Assembly: GCA_017795025.1 (NCBI GenBank) | Contig: CP051243.1 | Location: 1,302,001 to 1,366,000, forward strand | Direction of reading: 5' to 3' | From: Flavobacteriales bacterium | GTDB taxonomy: Bacteria > Bacteroidota > Bacteroidia > Flavobacteriales > Schleiferiaceae | DNA length: 64,000 nt | In this document: piece by piece, positions 8,757 to 16,518 of the stretch | How the letters are laid out: each line of letters starts with the position of its first letter | Numbering within the stretch: position 1 is the first letter of the stretch | Made by a program: the position numbers and the translations under genes | Notes under the pieces: generated by a model | What the model saw: only the letters and a program-made list of their open reading frames with translations | What the model was told of the DNA's origin: nothing | The model's database searches: none

Positions 8757-9080
8757 TTGTTAGCCAGCGAAAAGATAGAAGAACTGAGAAAGGCATTAGA
8801 GGCCCTAGTAGGAAAAGAGCTGCAAGTGGATATGAACTTAGGCTTACTAAGTAAGGACCGCCATCATTCCAATCACAACCGCATCCTCGTCCAGCTCGAA
8901 AGCCTTCATCATCGCTTTAGTGGTAATCGCTTAAGCTTATTAGGTCCGCAAAATGAAATTGAATTTGCCTTAGACTTAGTAGAGCAGATTGAAATTAAGG
9001 AGTCGGAAATTTTGATTCAGGAAGAATGGAGCGTAGCGGATACCATTTACGCGCTTTATAAAATCACTTGGAAAAACTAG
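8757..9080 (+). CDS. Hypothetical 107-residue cytoplasmic protein
   Basis: Unrecognised. Starts at TTG (MLASEKIEELRKALEALVGK) with no nearby ATG. The protein is amphipathic and mixed alpha/beta, with a His-rich turn (SKDRHHSNHNR, about residues 32-42) and a beta-strand-rich second half ending TIYALYKITWKN. No signal peptide or membrane segment. It stands alone between two minus-strand genes, 2 bases before the end of the converging DUF5777 gene, and its frame is free of stops across 107 codons with ordinary codon use, which supports a real gene. No function can be proposed. Confidence 0.6.
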   Translation: MLASEKIEELRKALEALVGKELQVDMNLGLLSKDRHHSNHNRILVQLESLHHRFSGNRLSLLGPQNEIEFALDLVEQIEIKESEILIQEEWSVADTIYALYKITWKN

Positions 9081-9081
9081 T

Positions 9082-10002
9082 TTAACGAACCATCGTAAAC
9101 ACCCGACTGATATTAAAGCCGAAGTGTAAGTCCCCATCTAACCAAGAGCCGGTATTTTGAGCAAAGGCATAGGGCTCTGCAACGCCACGGGCATTGGTTA
9201 CAAAGAGTTGGAACACGTGTCCACCAGTTTCAATATCAATCCCAATCGACAAGGCATTGCTAAAGTTTTGAAAAGGCACATCAGCCGGCAAGGCTAAAGG
9301 GTCGGCTTCAAAATTGGGATATTGATTAGGATTGAGCACCGGTACCCATTCTACCGTTATTGCGTGCATAGGCGTAATCTTGTAACGGGCCGCTAAACCA
9401 ATCGCGATTTGGGTATTATTATCAGCGGTTCGCTCCACCAAATTGCTATGTATTAAAGTAGGTACTATTTGCGCGGAGAAATTCTGACTAAACTTTCGGG
9501 CGATGATCAATTCGTGCACGTAAGACATTCGACGGCCAAAACCACGTTCTATACCATCGTCGATACGCAAGGCCGAATAATAAGCGGAAGAAAAACCAGT
9601 TACGCTCACCGGCATGTTTACGGAGCCTTTACTTTGCCGCAGCAATCGATACTTTGCAAATACATCGTAGGTCTTACGGAAGCCCGTATGGCCCGCCCCT
9701 AAGTTTAACCAGGGCGTAGGACTGTAATCTAAGGTTAAACGTACCTGGGCATTATCGAGCCCCATAAAGTTGTAGAAGAAATCATCATTAAAGGCACCAA
9801 AACGGTGTAAGATGGTATACTGCAAAGTTCCCTTGCCTGGAAGCTCATTGGTTTGCAGATTAACCACCTTGGTTCCTTTCCAGGTAGCAAATGTATATTG
9901 AGTGGTTTCCGGTTGGTCCTCTTCCAGTTCCGATAATAAATCATCCTGAGCATAAGTACAAAGTGGCACTAAACAGAGGATAAAGGCCAGTCGCTTAAGC
10001 AT
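9082..10002 (-). CDS. DUF5777 family outer-membrane beta-barrel protein
   Basis: A 306-residue exported protein: signal peptide MLKRLAFILCLVPLCTYAQ, then alternating beta-strand sequence typical of a porin-like barrel and a C-terminus ending in LHFGFNISRVFTMVR. The blocks TLQYTILHRFGAFNDDFF and GLDNAQVRLTLDYSPTPWL are characteristic of DUF5777, a Bacteroidota family. ATG at 10002 is preferred to TTG at 10008. It overlaps the YceI gene by 8 bases and is third in a cytochrome-YceI-DUF5777 operon, a recurrent grouping in this phylum, presumably acting together at the envelope; the function is unknown. Confidence 0.82.
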   Translation of the reverse strand: MLKRLAFILCLVPLCTYAQDDLLSELEEDQPETTQYTFATWKGTKVVNLQTNELPGKGTLQYTILHRFGAFNDDFFYNFMGLDNAQVRLTLDYSPTPWLNLGAGHTGFRKTYDVFAKYRLLRQSKGSVNMPVSVTGFSSAYYSALRIDDGIERGFGRRMSYVHELIIARKFSQNFSAQIVPTLIHSNLVERTADNNTQIAIGLAARYKITPMHAITVEWVPVLNPNQYPNFEADPLALPADVPFQNFSNALSIGIDIETGGHVFQLFVTNARGVAEPYAFAQNTGSWLDGDLHFGFNISRVFTMVR

Positions 10003-10531
10003 AGTCAATCTTTACAGTTAAAAGTAGCTGATCGCTGATATTGTCTTTCTTCGCCGCTGGAATTTCCACTCCGTAATCGGAACACTTGAGGGTGAACTCA
10101 CACTCCAGGCTTAGTTTGCCATCTTTTACCGTTAGTAGTACGGTTTCATTGATCTCCTGACTTTGTCCGTGGATGGTCATGCTACCCACAAAACTCGCTT
10201 TGTACTGTCCATCCTTACTTAAATCAAGTCCTTCGAAGTTGGCAATCTTCCCCTTAAAAGTCGCTTTAGGGTACTGCCCACTTTCCATGTAGTTTTCGTT
10301 AAAGTGCTCTTGCATGAGCGCCTTTTCAAATTGAAAGGCCTTAATGGGCACTAGAAAGGCGAAGCTGCCATTTTCGAGGTCGAGAATACTACTCACCTGA
10401 TTGTTTTCGGCGGTGATGTCTTCTACCGGAGCATCTGAAAAGAATTTTACGTAACCGCTACGTGTTTTAACTTTTTGCGCCTGTAAACTAAGGCTAAAAC
10501 ATAGGACTAAAAGAAGGCTTAAATATTTCAT
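9995..10531 (-). CDS. YceI-family lipocalin-like periplasmic protein
   Basis: A 178-residue exported protein: signal peptide MKYLSLLLVLCFSLSLQAQ, then a YceI beta-barrel fold (about 22-176) with GYVKFFSDAPVEDITAENNQ, LDLENGSFAFLVPIKAFQF and ESGQYPKATFKGKI, all standard landmarks of the family. YceI proteins bind isoprenoid-like or other amphiphilic ligands in an extended lipocalin-like cavity. It sits between a small cytochrome-like lipoprotein (11 bases upstream) and DUF5777 (overlapping), so ligand binding may be linked to an envelope redox or transport process. That link is inference. Confidence 0.9.
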   Translation of the reverse strand: MKYLSLLLVLCFSLSLQAQKVKTRSGYVKFFSDAPVEDITAENNQVSSILDLENGSFAFLVPIKAFQFEKALMQEHFNENYMESGQYPKATFKGKIANFEGLDLSKDGQYKASFVGSMTIHGQSQEINETVLLTVKDGKLSLECEFTLKCSDYGVEIPAAKKDNISDQLLLTVKIDYA

Positions 10532-10541
10532 TTGGTATTTT

Positions 10542-10898
10542 TTAATTGTTAGGAGCTCCCTGTTCTACCCAAGTGCGAATACGTTCGATATCGCATTTCG
10601 GTAATTTCCCTGAAGGCGGCATTAAATTTCCGGAACCGGTGATACGATTCATAAGCTTTCCATTATCGGCAATCTCCTTGGCAGAGGCATACGTGTTTAA
10701 GTCTAAACCCCCTACGCCATTGGGTCCGTTATGGCAACCCGCATCGGTACAATTTGCAGATAATAAAGCCTCTACATCTTGTTTAAAAACTACATCGGCG
10801 GAGTCGCAAGGATCTTGGAGTTCCTGCACGTTTTCACTGCTGCAGGATATTCCAATTATAACTATAATGAAGAAGGATAAAAGTCGCTTCATGGACAT
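10542..10898 (-). CDS. Small cytochrome c-like lipoprotein
   Basis: A 118-residue lipoprotein: MSMKRLLSFFIIVIIGISC with the lipobox Cys near residue 19 (a second ATG two codons in is equally possible). The mature part resembles the single-domain cytochrome c family common in Bacteroidota: LSANCTDAGCHNGPNGVGGL near the start, MNRITGSGNLMPPSGKLP with the candidate axial Met, and a C-terminal helix IERIRTWVEQGAPNN. The haem motif is CTDAGCH (CX4CH) instead of CXXCH, an unusual spacing, so covalent haem attachment is not certain. First gene of the operon with YceI and DUF5777. Confidence 0.8.
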   Translation of the reverse strand: MSMKRLLSFFIIVIIGISCSSENVQELQDPCDSADVVFKQDVEALLSANCTDAGCHNGPNGVGGLDLNTYASAKEIADNGKLMNRITGSGNLMPPSGKLPKCDIERIRTWVEQGAPNN

Positions 10899-11015
10899 TT
10901 TTATTAGTGCTGAAAGTTATTATTTAAATTCGGCATTAGCCGTACATTTAAATTATATACGCGTAATTGCGTTTTAAAGTTTGTAATTAAAGCTCGAAAT
11001 CCTAATGCCCCTGTC

Positions 11016-11411
11016 ATGAAAAAATTTGGTATTGCTGTATTAATTATCGGAATATTAGCCTTAGCGGCTTATTGGTATGTTTTTCATAAACCGCATCGGG
11101 ATATCCAAAATGAGGAAGCCAGTATAAAGCTTAGCTCGCAACAGCTTAGTGAAGAATTTGTGTCTCAACCCGATTCTGCGCAAGCGCGCTACGTTGACCA
11201 AATTGTAGAAGTTAAAGGGATATTAGAAGAAATACTAGCGGCCGAAAGAGGCTTGGTTATTCGTCCGGGGATATACGGTAGCCTAGATAGTACCGCTAGT
11301 CTTCCAAGTTTACAAGCAGGCGATAGCATCCATATTCGCGGTCGGGTTTTAAGCTTCGATGATTTAATGGAGGAAGTGAAACTGGATTATGTTCAGGTTT
11401 TAAATCAGTAA
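11016..11411 (+). CDS. OB-fold (tRNA_anti-like) membrane-anchored protein
   Basis: A 131-residue protein with one N-terminal membrane anchor (residues 4-24, FGIAVLIIGILALAAYWYVF) and a periplasmic OB-fold domain of the tRNA_anti-like family: YVDQIVEVKGILEEILAAER, then LQAGDSIHIRGRVLSFDDL and a final strand. The fold name comes from structural similarity, not tRNA binding. It is transcribed away from the cytochrome/YceI/DUF5777 operon; this protein family often accompanies those three genes in Bacteroidota, so a shared envelope function is likely (inference). It overlaps the converging MFS gene by 7 bases. Confidence 0.75.
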   Translation: MKKFGIAVLIIGILALAAYWYVFHKPHRDIQNEEASIKLSSQQLSEEFVSQPDSAQARYVDQIVEVKGILEEILAAERGLVIRPGIYGSLDSTASLPSLQAGDSIHIRGRVLSFDDLMEEVKLDYVQVLNQ

Positions 11412-12688
11412 ACCCAAGCACTGCGCTTTAAACGCAAAAGCTGTAAAAATCCAACAATAAAGAAGAAGGACATAGCGAGGGCACTGGCCTTCATATCGCC
11501 GGTTAGCTCAATTAAATAGCCATAAACGAAGGTGCCACAGATGATGGCCACCTTCTCACTTACATCGTAAAAGCTAAAGAAAGAGGCGGTTGATTTCGTT
11601 TCGGGTAACAACTTGGAATAAGTAGAACGACTCACTGATTGGATACCGCCCATCACCAAACCTACTAAAGCCCCTACCCCGTAAAATTTATACTCCACCA
11701 AGGGATCATTTTTATCCAACAAATAAGCAAGAAGGCAGATTAAAGCCCAAATGGCAATACTTATTTTTAAGGACAATATATTCCCATGCTTACGGGCAAT
11801 CCAGGCGAAGAGATTGGCGCCGGCAATACCCACAAACTGAATAATCAAAATGGTGGCAATAAGCTTAGTGGTATCTAAGCCCAATTCCTCACTCCCAAAA
11901 AGGCTGGCCAATAAAATAATGGTTTGCACCCCTACGCTAAAAAAGAAGAAACTGTAAAGGAATACTTTTAGGCGGGCATTATCGCCTAGCTTCCCCATTA
12001 CCACGCGCAGTTCGCGGAAGCCCTGAAAGAGGTAGCCCTTTTCCTTGGGTTTACGGTGGTGCACATTTAAGGGCAGTCGGCGAAAGGTGATCTGCGCAAA
12101 GCCAATCCACCAAAGGCCCGTTAATAAAAAGCTAAAGCGTGTGGCTGCCCCCGTCCCCGAAAACCCAAAGGTCTCCGGCAGGGTAATCATGCTCAGATTA
12201 ATAATTAACAGAGTGGCCGAGCCAATATAACCCAAGGTAAAGCCCTTGGCACTTAAGGCATCTTGTTCATCGGGCTTAGCGATTTCGGGTAAAAAGGCAT
12301 TGTAAAAAACCAAAGAGGCCCAAAAGCCTACACTGGCCACCACACTTAAGCCAATACCCAAATAGATATTTTCAGAATCAAAGAAAAACAAGCCCATGCA
12401 AGCGGCTGAGCCTAAATAAGCAAAGACCTGTAAAAAGGACTTTTTATTCCCCGAATAATCGGCAATTCCCGATAGGAAGGGACTCATAATCGCCACTAAG
12501 ACGAAGGAGAAGGATAAGGAGTACGAATACAAAGCGGTGCTTTCGAAATCGTGGCCTAAAAACGAAATTTGCACGGGACTAACCTCAGCAAAATAAATGG
12601 GGAAAACCGCAGTGGAAATCACCAAAGAATAAACCGAGTTAGCCCAATCGTAAAAGGCCCACCCGAATTGAGTACGTTTAGTGGTCAT
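11405..12688 (-). CDS. MFS transporter, UMF1/Atg22-like family
   Basis: A 427-residue integral membrane protein with about 12 membrane segments. The N-terminus RTQFGWAFYDWANSVYSLVI contains the FYDWANS signature of the UMF1 (Atg22-like) branch of the major facilitators, followed by FLSGIADYSGNKKSFL (motif A equivalent) and, in the second half, GGIQSVSRSTYSKLLPE, also typical. Eukaryotic relatives export amino acids from vacuoles, but the bacterial substrates are not established. It is monocistronic and divergent from nrnA with a 49-base gap. Confidence 0.88.
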   Translation of the reverse strand: MTTKRTQFGWAFYDWANSVYSLVISTAVFPIYFAEVSPVQISFLGHDFESTALYSYSLSFSFVLVAIMSPFLSGIADYSGNKKSFLQVFAYLGSAACMGLFFFDSENIYLGIGLSVVASVGFWASLVFYNAFLPEIAKPDEQDALSAKGFTLGYIGSATLLIINLSMITLPETFGFSGTGAATRFSFLLTGLWWIGFAQITFRRLPLNVHHRKPKEKGYLFQGFRELRVVMGKLGDNARLKVFLYSFFFFSVGVQTIILLASLFGSEELGLDTTKLIATILIIQFVGIAGANLFAWIARKHGNILSLKISIAIWALICLLAYLLDKNDPLVEYKFYGVGALVGLVMGGIQSVSRSTYSKLLPETKSTASFFSFYDVSEKVAIICGTFVYGYLIELTGDMKASALAMSFFFIVGFLQLLRLKRSAWVY

Positions 12689-12725
12689 GACTGCAAGATA
12701 ATAATCCCCACCTATAATTTGCGTT

Positions 12726-12733
12726 TATATTTG
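12726..12733 (+). promoter_or_regulatory. -7 box (TATATTTG) of nrnA
   Basis: TATATTTG fits TAnnTTTG and ends only 4 bases before the nrnA ATG at 12738, so the transcript would be leaderless or nearly so. No convincing -33 TTG can be assigned. Confidence 0.4.
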
Positions 12734-12737
12734 CCGC

Positions 12738-13769
12738 ATGCAAGAACTGAAATCGATTTGTTTGGAGCTGCAGGATTTTCTGGCAGAGCGTCCCGACATC
12801 GTAGTTACCAATCACCATAATCCCGACGGAGATGCCGTGGGAAGTGCCACCGCCTTAACGGGGGTTTTAATGCAATTAGGCTTTCGCGTAAAGATGATCA
12901 TGCCCAATGATTATTCCAGCAACCTAAAATGGATGAGCCTCAGCGATGAAGTTTTGTTTTACGATCAATCCGAAAATGAGGCCGACCTCTATTTGGAGAA
13001 TGCTGGATTACTCATCCACCTCGATTACAACCACCCAGCGCGTAGTGGCCCCATGGAATTAGCCATCCGCCACAGCAAGGCGAAAAAGTTGATGATTGAT
13101 CATCATCAGCAACCGGATGATTTTTGCGATTGGACCTACAGCGATACCTCCATGAGCAGCACTTGCGAAATGGTATGGAACTTTTTGGCCGAGATGCAAT
13201 GGACCGAGCTTCTAAATAAAGACCTTGCCGAGGCCCTTTATACCGGAATTGCCACCGATACCGGGAATTTCCGCTTTAGTGCTACGCGTCCTGCTACCCA
13301 CCGAGTAGCGGCTCAACTCCTAGAAAAAGGCGTGGAAAATCAAAAAGTGGCCAGTCGGGTATACGATAGTAACAGCCTAAGTCGCTTTCAACTTTTGGGT
13401 AGAGCCTTAAACAGCATGGAGGTTTTATGGGATTTAAACGCCGCCATTATTAAACTGAGTGAAGAAGATTTAGCCCAATGCGGTTTCCAAAAGGGCGACA
13501 CGGAAGGCTTTGTTAATTATGGACTTTCCTTGGAAGGTATTGAACTAGCGGCTTTTATTATGCCTCGAGATGGCAAGTACAAGCTGAGTTTCCGCAGTAA
13601 GTCCAGCTTTGATGTGAATCAATTTGCCCGACGTTACTTCGATGGGGGCGGACATAAAAATGCGGCTGGTGCTAGTTCCGAACGAAGCCTAGAGGCCAGT
13701 TTGGACTATCTACGCAAGTGCCTGCATAATCATGCTGATGAATTAAAAGAATATGCGACGAAGCCTTAA
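12738..13769 (+). CDS. nrnA: DHH-family oligoribonuclease/pAp phosphatase NrnA
   Basis: A 343-residue DHH/DHHA1 phosphoesterase that degrades very short RNAs (or cyclic dinucleotide products) and can hydrolyse pAp. The DHH domain shows the Mn2+-binding signatures VVTNHHNPDGDAVGSATAL (about 20-38), LIHLDYNHPARSG, and the namesake LMIDHHQQPDDF (about 117-128). The DHHA1 domain ends with FARRYFDGGGHKNAAGASS, the GGGHxxAAG substrate-binding motif (about 297-315). The gene overlaps the following gldI-like gene by 17 bases; nrnA-gldI adjacency is common in gliding flavobacteria. Confidence 0.93.
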   Translation: MQELKSICLELQDFLAERPDIVVTNHHNPDGDAVGSATALTGVLMQLGFRVKMIMPNDYSSNLKWMSLSDEVLFYDQSENEADLYLENAGLLIHLDYNHPARSGPMELAIRHSKAKKLMIDHHQQPDDFCDWTYSDTSMSSTCEMVWNFLAEMQWTELLNKDLAEALYTGIATDTGNFRFSATRPATHRVAAQLLEKGVENQKVASRVYDSNSLSRFQLLGRALNSMEVLWDLNAAIIKLSEEDLAQCGFQKGDTEGFVNYGLSLEGIELAAFIMPRDGKYKLSFRSKSSFDVNQFARRYFDGGGHKNAAGASSERSLEASLDYLRKCLHNHADELKEYATKP

Positions 13770-14292
13770 ATTACTGGTCTTACTTCTAGCCATGGCTTGC
13801 AAGCCGGGCACTGAAAGTCAGGAAGCAAGCGAGTTTAATCAGGATCCTCCTCGCAAGTCCCGGGAAAGTAGCATCGAAGCCCATCGCGCCATTGTGCAAA
13901 AGGAAGTAGCATCTATTCAGGCTTACATTAAGGACCGCGACTTAGATTTAGCCCGCAATGGCACCGGCATTTATTACCAAATAGACAGCTTAGGGGAAGG
14001 TGAGAGCCCGGTTACTGGAGATGAGGTAATTTATAATTATAAGATCTCGATGCTTAATGGCAGTGTGCTCTATCAAAATGAAGATCGACCGGCCCGACTG
14101 CTTATTGATCAAGAAGATGCGGAGATTGGTTTGCATGAAGCGCTTAAAATGCTTCGCCTTGGGGATAAGGGTTTCTTTATCTTACCTTCGCATCGCGCCT
14201 TCGGAGTGGCAGGCGATCAAAATAAAGTTCCTCCATTTACCGCATTGGTATATCAATTAGAAATCATAGAAATTCAAAAACAACAGAAATGA
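13753..14292 (+). CDS. gldI: GldI-like FKBP-fold lipoprotein
   Basis: A 179-residue lipoprotein (MRRSLKLLVLLLAMAC, lipobox Cys at 16) with an Arg/Ser-rich linker and helix (35-65), then an FKBP-type domain (75-176). It resembles GldI, the lipoprotein needed for flavobacterial gliding and T9SS function. The FKBP catalytic residues are poorly kept: the FD pair is replaced (SVLYQNE), the floor Trp is His (GLHEAL), and the Tyr of the flap region is Phe (RAFGVAGDQNKVPP), as in other GldI proteins, so classical isomerase activity is doubtful. It follows nrnA and precedes two true isomerases. Assignment rests on domain layout and context. Confidence 0.7.
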   Translation: MRRSLKLLVLLLAMACKPGTESQEASEFNQDPPRKSRESSIEAHRAIVQKEVASIQAYIKDRDLDLARNGTGIYYQIDSLGEGESPVTGDEVIYNYKISMLNGSVLYQNEDRPARLLIDQEDAEIGLHEALKMLRLGDKGFFILPSHRAFGVAGDQNKVPPFTALVYQLEIIEIQKQQK

Positions 14293-15392
14293 GAAACATT
14301 TGGATGACCGCACTCCTCATTGGAGGTCTGTTATCGAGCTGCAGCAGCCAAAACTCGGTAGTTATTAATGGTGAAGAGCAAGAACTTCAAGATGGAGTTT
14401 ACGCACACCTAAACACCAGCATGGGCGATATCCTCATCAAATTGGAGGAAGAGAAAGCCCCCCTTACTACCGCCAACTTTGTGGCTCTAGCAGAAGGTAA
14501 TCACCCAGAAGTAAGCGCAGAATTTACCGGCAAGCCTTTTTACAATGGCCTAATCTTCCACCGCGTGATTCCTGATTTCATGATTCAAGGTGGTGACCCC
14601 CAAGGCACAGGAATGGGTGGCCCCGGCTATAAATTTGATCAAGAAATAGATGAATCCCTAAGTCATAAAAAAGGGGTAATCTCCATGGCCAACTCTGGTC
14701 CTAATACCAATGGTAGTCAGTTCTTTATTACCGTAGCCCCTACCCAACAGTTAGATGGTGGTTACAATGTATTTGGCTCGGTTGTAGCCGGTCAAGAAGT
14801 GGCTGATGCCATCTCTAAAGTAGAGCGTAACCGTCAGGATCGTCCGAACACCGATGTGGTTATCAATACCGTTACCATTATCCGCAAGGGATCGGCTAAG
14901 GATTACGATGCTCCGGTAGCTTGGAAGGCCGCCAAAGAAGCAAAAGCCGAAGCAGCCGCTGAAGCTGCTGCCGAAGAGCAAGCCATGATTGAGGAGCTTA
15001 CCGAAGGAATGGAGCGCACCGAAAGTGGCTTGTACTATGAAGTATTGGAAAGTGGCAGTGGTCCTAAGCCTGATGCCAGTCAGAGCGTAAAAATGAACTA
15101 CTCCGGATATTTAGTAGATGGTACTTTATTCGACTCCAGTATCGAAGAAGTCGCCCGTGAAGGAGGTCGTTATAACCCCCAAAGAACCTACGAGCCATTT
15201 GTAGTTCCCGCCAGTCGTAATGCTGGCGTTATTCAAGGATGGCGTGAGGCATTAGTGCGCATGCGCGTGGGCGATAAATGGAAATTGGTTATTTCTCCAG
15301 AAATGGGCTACGGTTCTCGTGGCGCTGGAAACCTCATTCCACCAAATGCCTGGTTGATTTTTGAGGTAGAAATGGTATCACTAGCTGAATAA
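14289..15392 (+). CDS. Cyclophilin-FKBP fusion peptidyl-prolyl isomerase, lipoprotein
   Basis: A 367-residue lipoprotein (MRNIWMTALLIGGLLSSC, Cys at 18) joining two unrelated isomerase folds. Cyclophilin domain, about 35-200: [19 protein letters not shown] with the catalytic Arg, and [16 protein letters not shown]; the Trp that contacts cyclosporin in eukaryotic cyclophilins is Gln here (PTQQLDGGYNVFG). An Ala/Glu-rich helix (212-240) links to an FKBP domain (242-366) with intact active-site landmarks: TLFDSS, GVIQGWREAL, GYGSRGAGNLIPP and IFEVEM. This is the CFBP layout of dual immunophilins known from Flavobacterium. It overlaps gldI by 4 bases and was probably made to act in the periplasm. 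Confidence 0.93.
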   Translation: MRNIWMTALLIGGLLSSCSSQNSVVINGEEQELQDGVYAHLNTSMGDILIKLEEEKAPLTTANFVALAEGNHPEVSAEFTGKPFYNGLIFHRVIPDFMIQGGDPQGTGMGGPGYKFDQEIDESLSHKKGVISMANSGPNTNGSQFFITVAPTQQLDGGYNVFGSVVAGQEVADAISKVERNRQDRPNTDVVINTVTIIRKGSAKDYDAPVAWKAAKEAKAEAAAEAAAEEQAMIEELTEGMERTESGLYYEVLESGSGPKPDASQSVKMNYSGYLVDGTLFDSSIEEVAREGGRYNPQRTYEPFVVPASRNAGVIQGWREALVRMRVGDKWKLVISPEMGYGSRGAGNLIPPNAWLIFEVEMVSLAE

Positions 15393-15410
15393 TACAAGGA
15401 TATAGAATTG

Positions 15411-16343
15411 ATGCAAGACGGAATTTACGCCCGCTTTACCACTCCACAGGGGCAAATTACCCTAAAGCTGGAGCATGAAAAAACCCCTTTAACCGTTGCC
15501 AACTTTGTAGGCTTAGCAGAAGGGAAAATTAAAAATGAGGCTAAAGCTGCCGGTGAACCCTATTACGATGGTTTAACATTTCACCGGGTGATTGCCGACT
15601 TTATGATTCAAGGTGGCGATCCTACTGGCAGCGGGGCTGGAGGCCCAGGCTATAAGTTTGTGGATGAGATTCACCCCGACTTGACCCACGATAAACCCGG
15701 GGTCCTTAGTATGGCAAATGCCGGACCGGGAACCAATGGTTCGCAATTCTTTATTACGCATGGGGCTACTCCATGGTTAGATGGCAAGCATACGGTATTC
15801 GGTTTTGTAACCGAAGGTCAGGATGTGGTAAACGCCATTAAACAAGGTGATAAAATGGAAAAGGTGGAGATCATCCGCCAAGGTACCGAAGCCGAAGCTT
15901 GGGATGCAGCAGCTGTTTTTGAAGAGTGGTTTGCCAAGCAAGCCGAAATCGAAGCTGCCGCTAAAAAGGCGGAAGAAGAGAAAATGAGCAAACTCACCGA
16001 AGGTTACGAGAAAACCGAAAGTGGCTTATTCTATAAAATCCATTCAGAAGGTAACGGCCCTAGCCCCGAAAAAGGCCAAACCGTGGCCGTGCATTACGAA
16101 GGAAAGTTAATGGACGGAATGGTATTCGATAATTCCCGTCAGCGGGGCGAGCCCATTAGCTTCCCGGTGGGAGTAGGTCGGGTAATCCGCGGTTGGGATG
16201 AAGGGATATCCCTATTAAAAGTAGGCTCCAAGGCTTCCTTGATTATCCCACCCGATTTGGGCTACGGTCCTTCCGGTGCAGGAGGTGTTATTCCGCCCAA
16301 TGCCTGGTTACTTTTTGAAGTAGAATTGGTAAGCGCTTCTTAA
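15411..16343 (+). CDS. Cyclophilin-FKBP fusion peptidyl-prolyl isomerase, cytoplasmic
   Basis: A 310-residue second copy of the dual isomerase, without signal peptide, starting [20 protein letters not shown]. The cyclophilin domain (about 3-160) has [33 protein letters not shown] and, unlike its upstream neighbour, the cyclosporin-contacting Trp ([12 protein letters not shown]). The helical linker (165-195) is Ala/Glu/Lys rich, and the FKBP domain (200-310) has [29 protein letters not shown] and LFEVEL, all active-site positions retained. It lies 18 bases after the lipoprotein version; the pair looks like a duplication followed by loss or gain of the export signal. A terminator follows. Confidence 0.93.
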   Translation: MQDGIYARFTTPQGQITLKLEHEKTPLTVANFVGLAEGKIKNEAKAAGEPYYDGLTFHRVIADFMIQGGDPTGSGAGGPGYKFVDEIHPDLTHDKPGVLSMANAGPGTNGSQFFITHGATPWLDGKHTVFGFVTEGQDVVNAIKQGDKMEKVEIIRQGTEAEAWDAAAVFEEWFAKQAEIEAAAKKAEEEKMSKLTEGYEKTESGLFYKIHSEGNGPSPEKGQTVAVHYEGKLMDGMVFDNSRQRGEPISFPVGVGRVIRGWDEGISLLKVGSKASLIIPPDLGYGPSGAGGVIPPNAWLLFEVELVSAS

Positions 16344-16367
16344 GGCGTCATCATCAATAGACATACG

Positions 16368-16405
16368 AAAATCCCGAGTTCTAAGGAGCTTGGGATTTTT
16401 TTTTG
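16368..16405 (+). terminator. Terminator after the isomerase operon
   Basis: AATCCCGAG pairs with CTTGGGATT (one G-U) around a short loop, followed by about nine T. It closes the nrnA-gldI-isomerase operon. Confidence 0.85.
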
Positions 16406-16518
16406 TTAAAACATCCAACAAGCCTCGCGTATAATCTAATTAGATACTGAGCCTAAATAGTAAAGTTTGCAAGAACAAAAGTTAAATTGCGTTAGCCCTT
16501 CCATACAGCCCTAAACTG

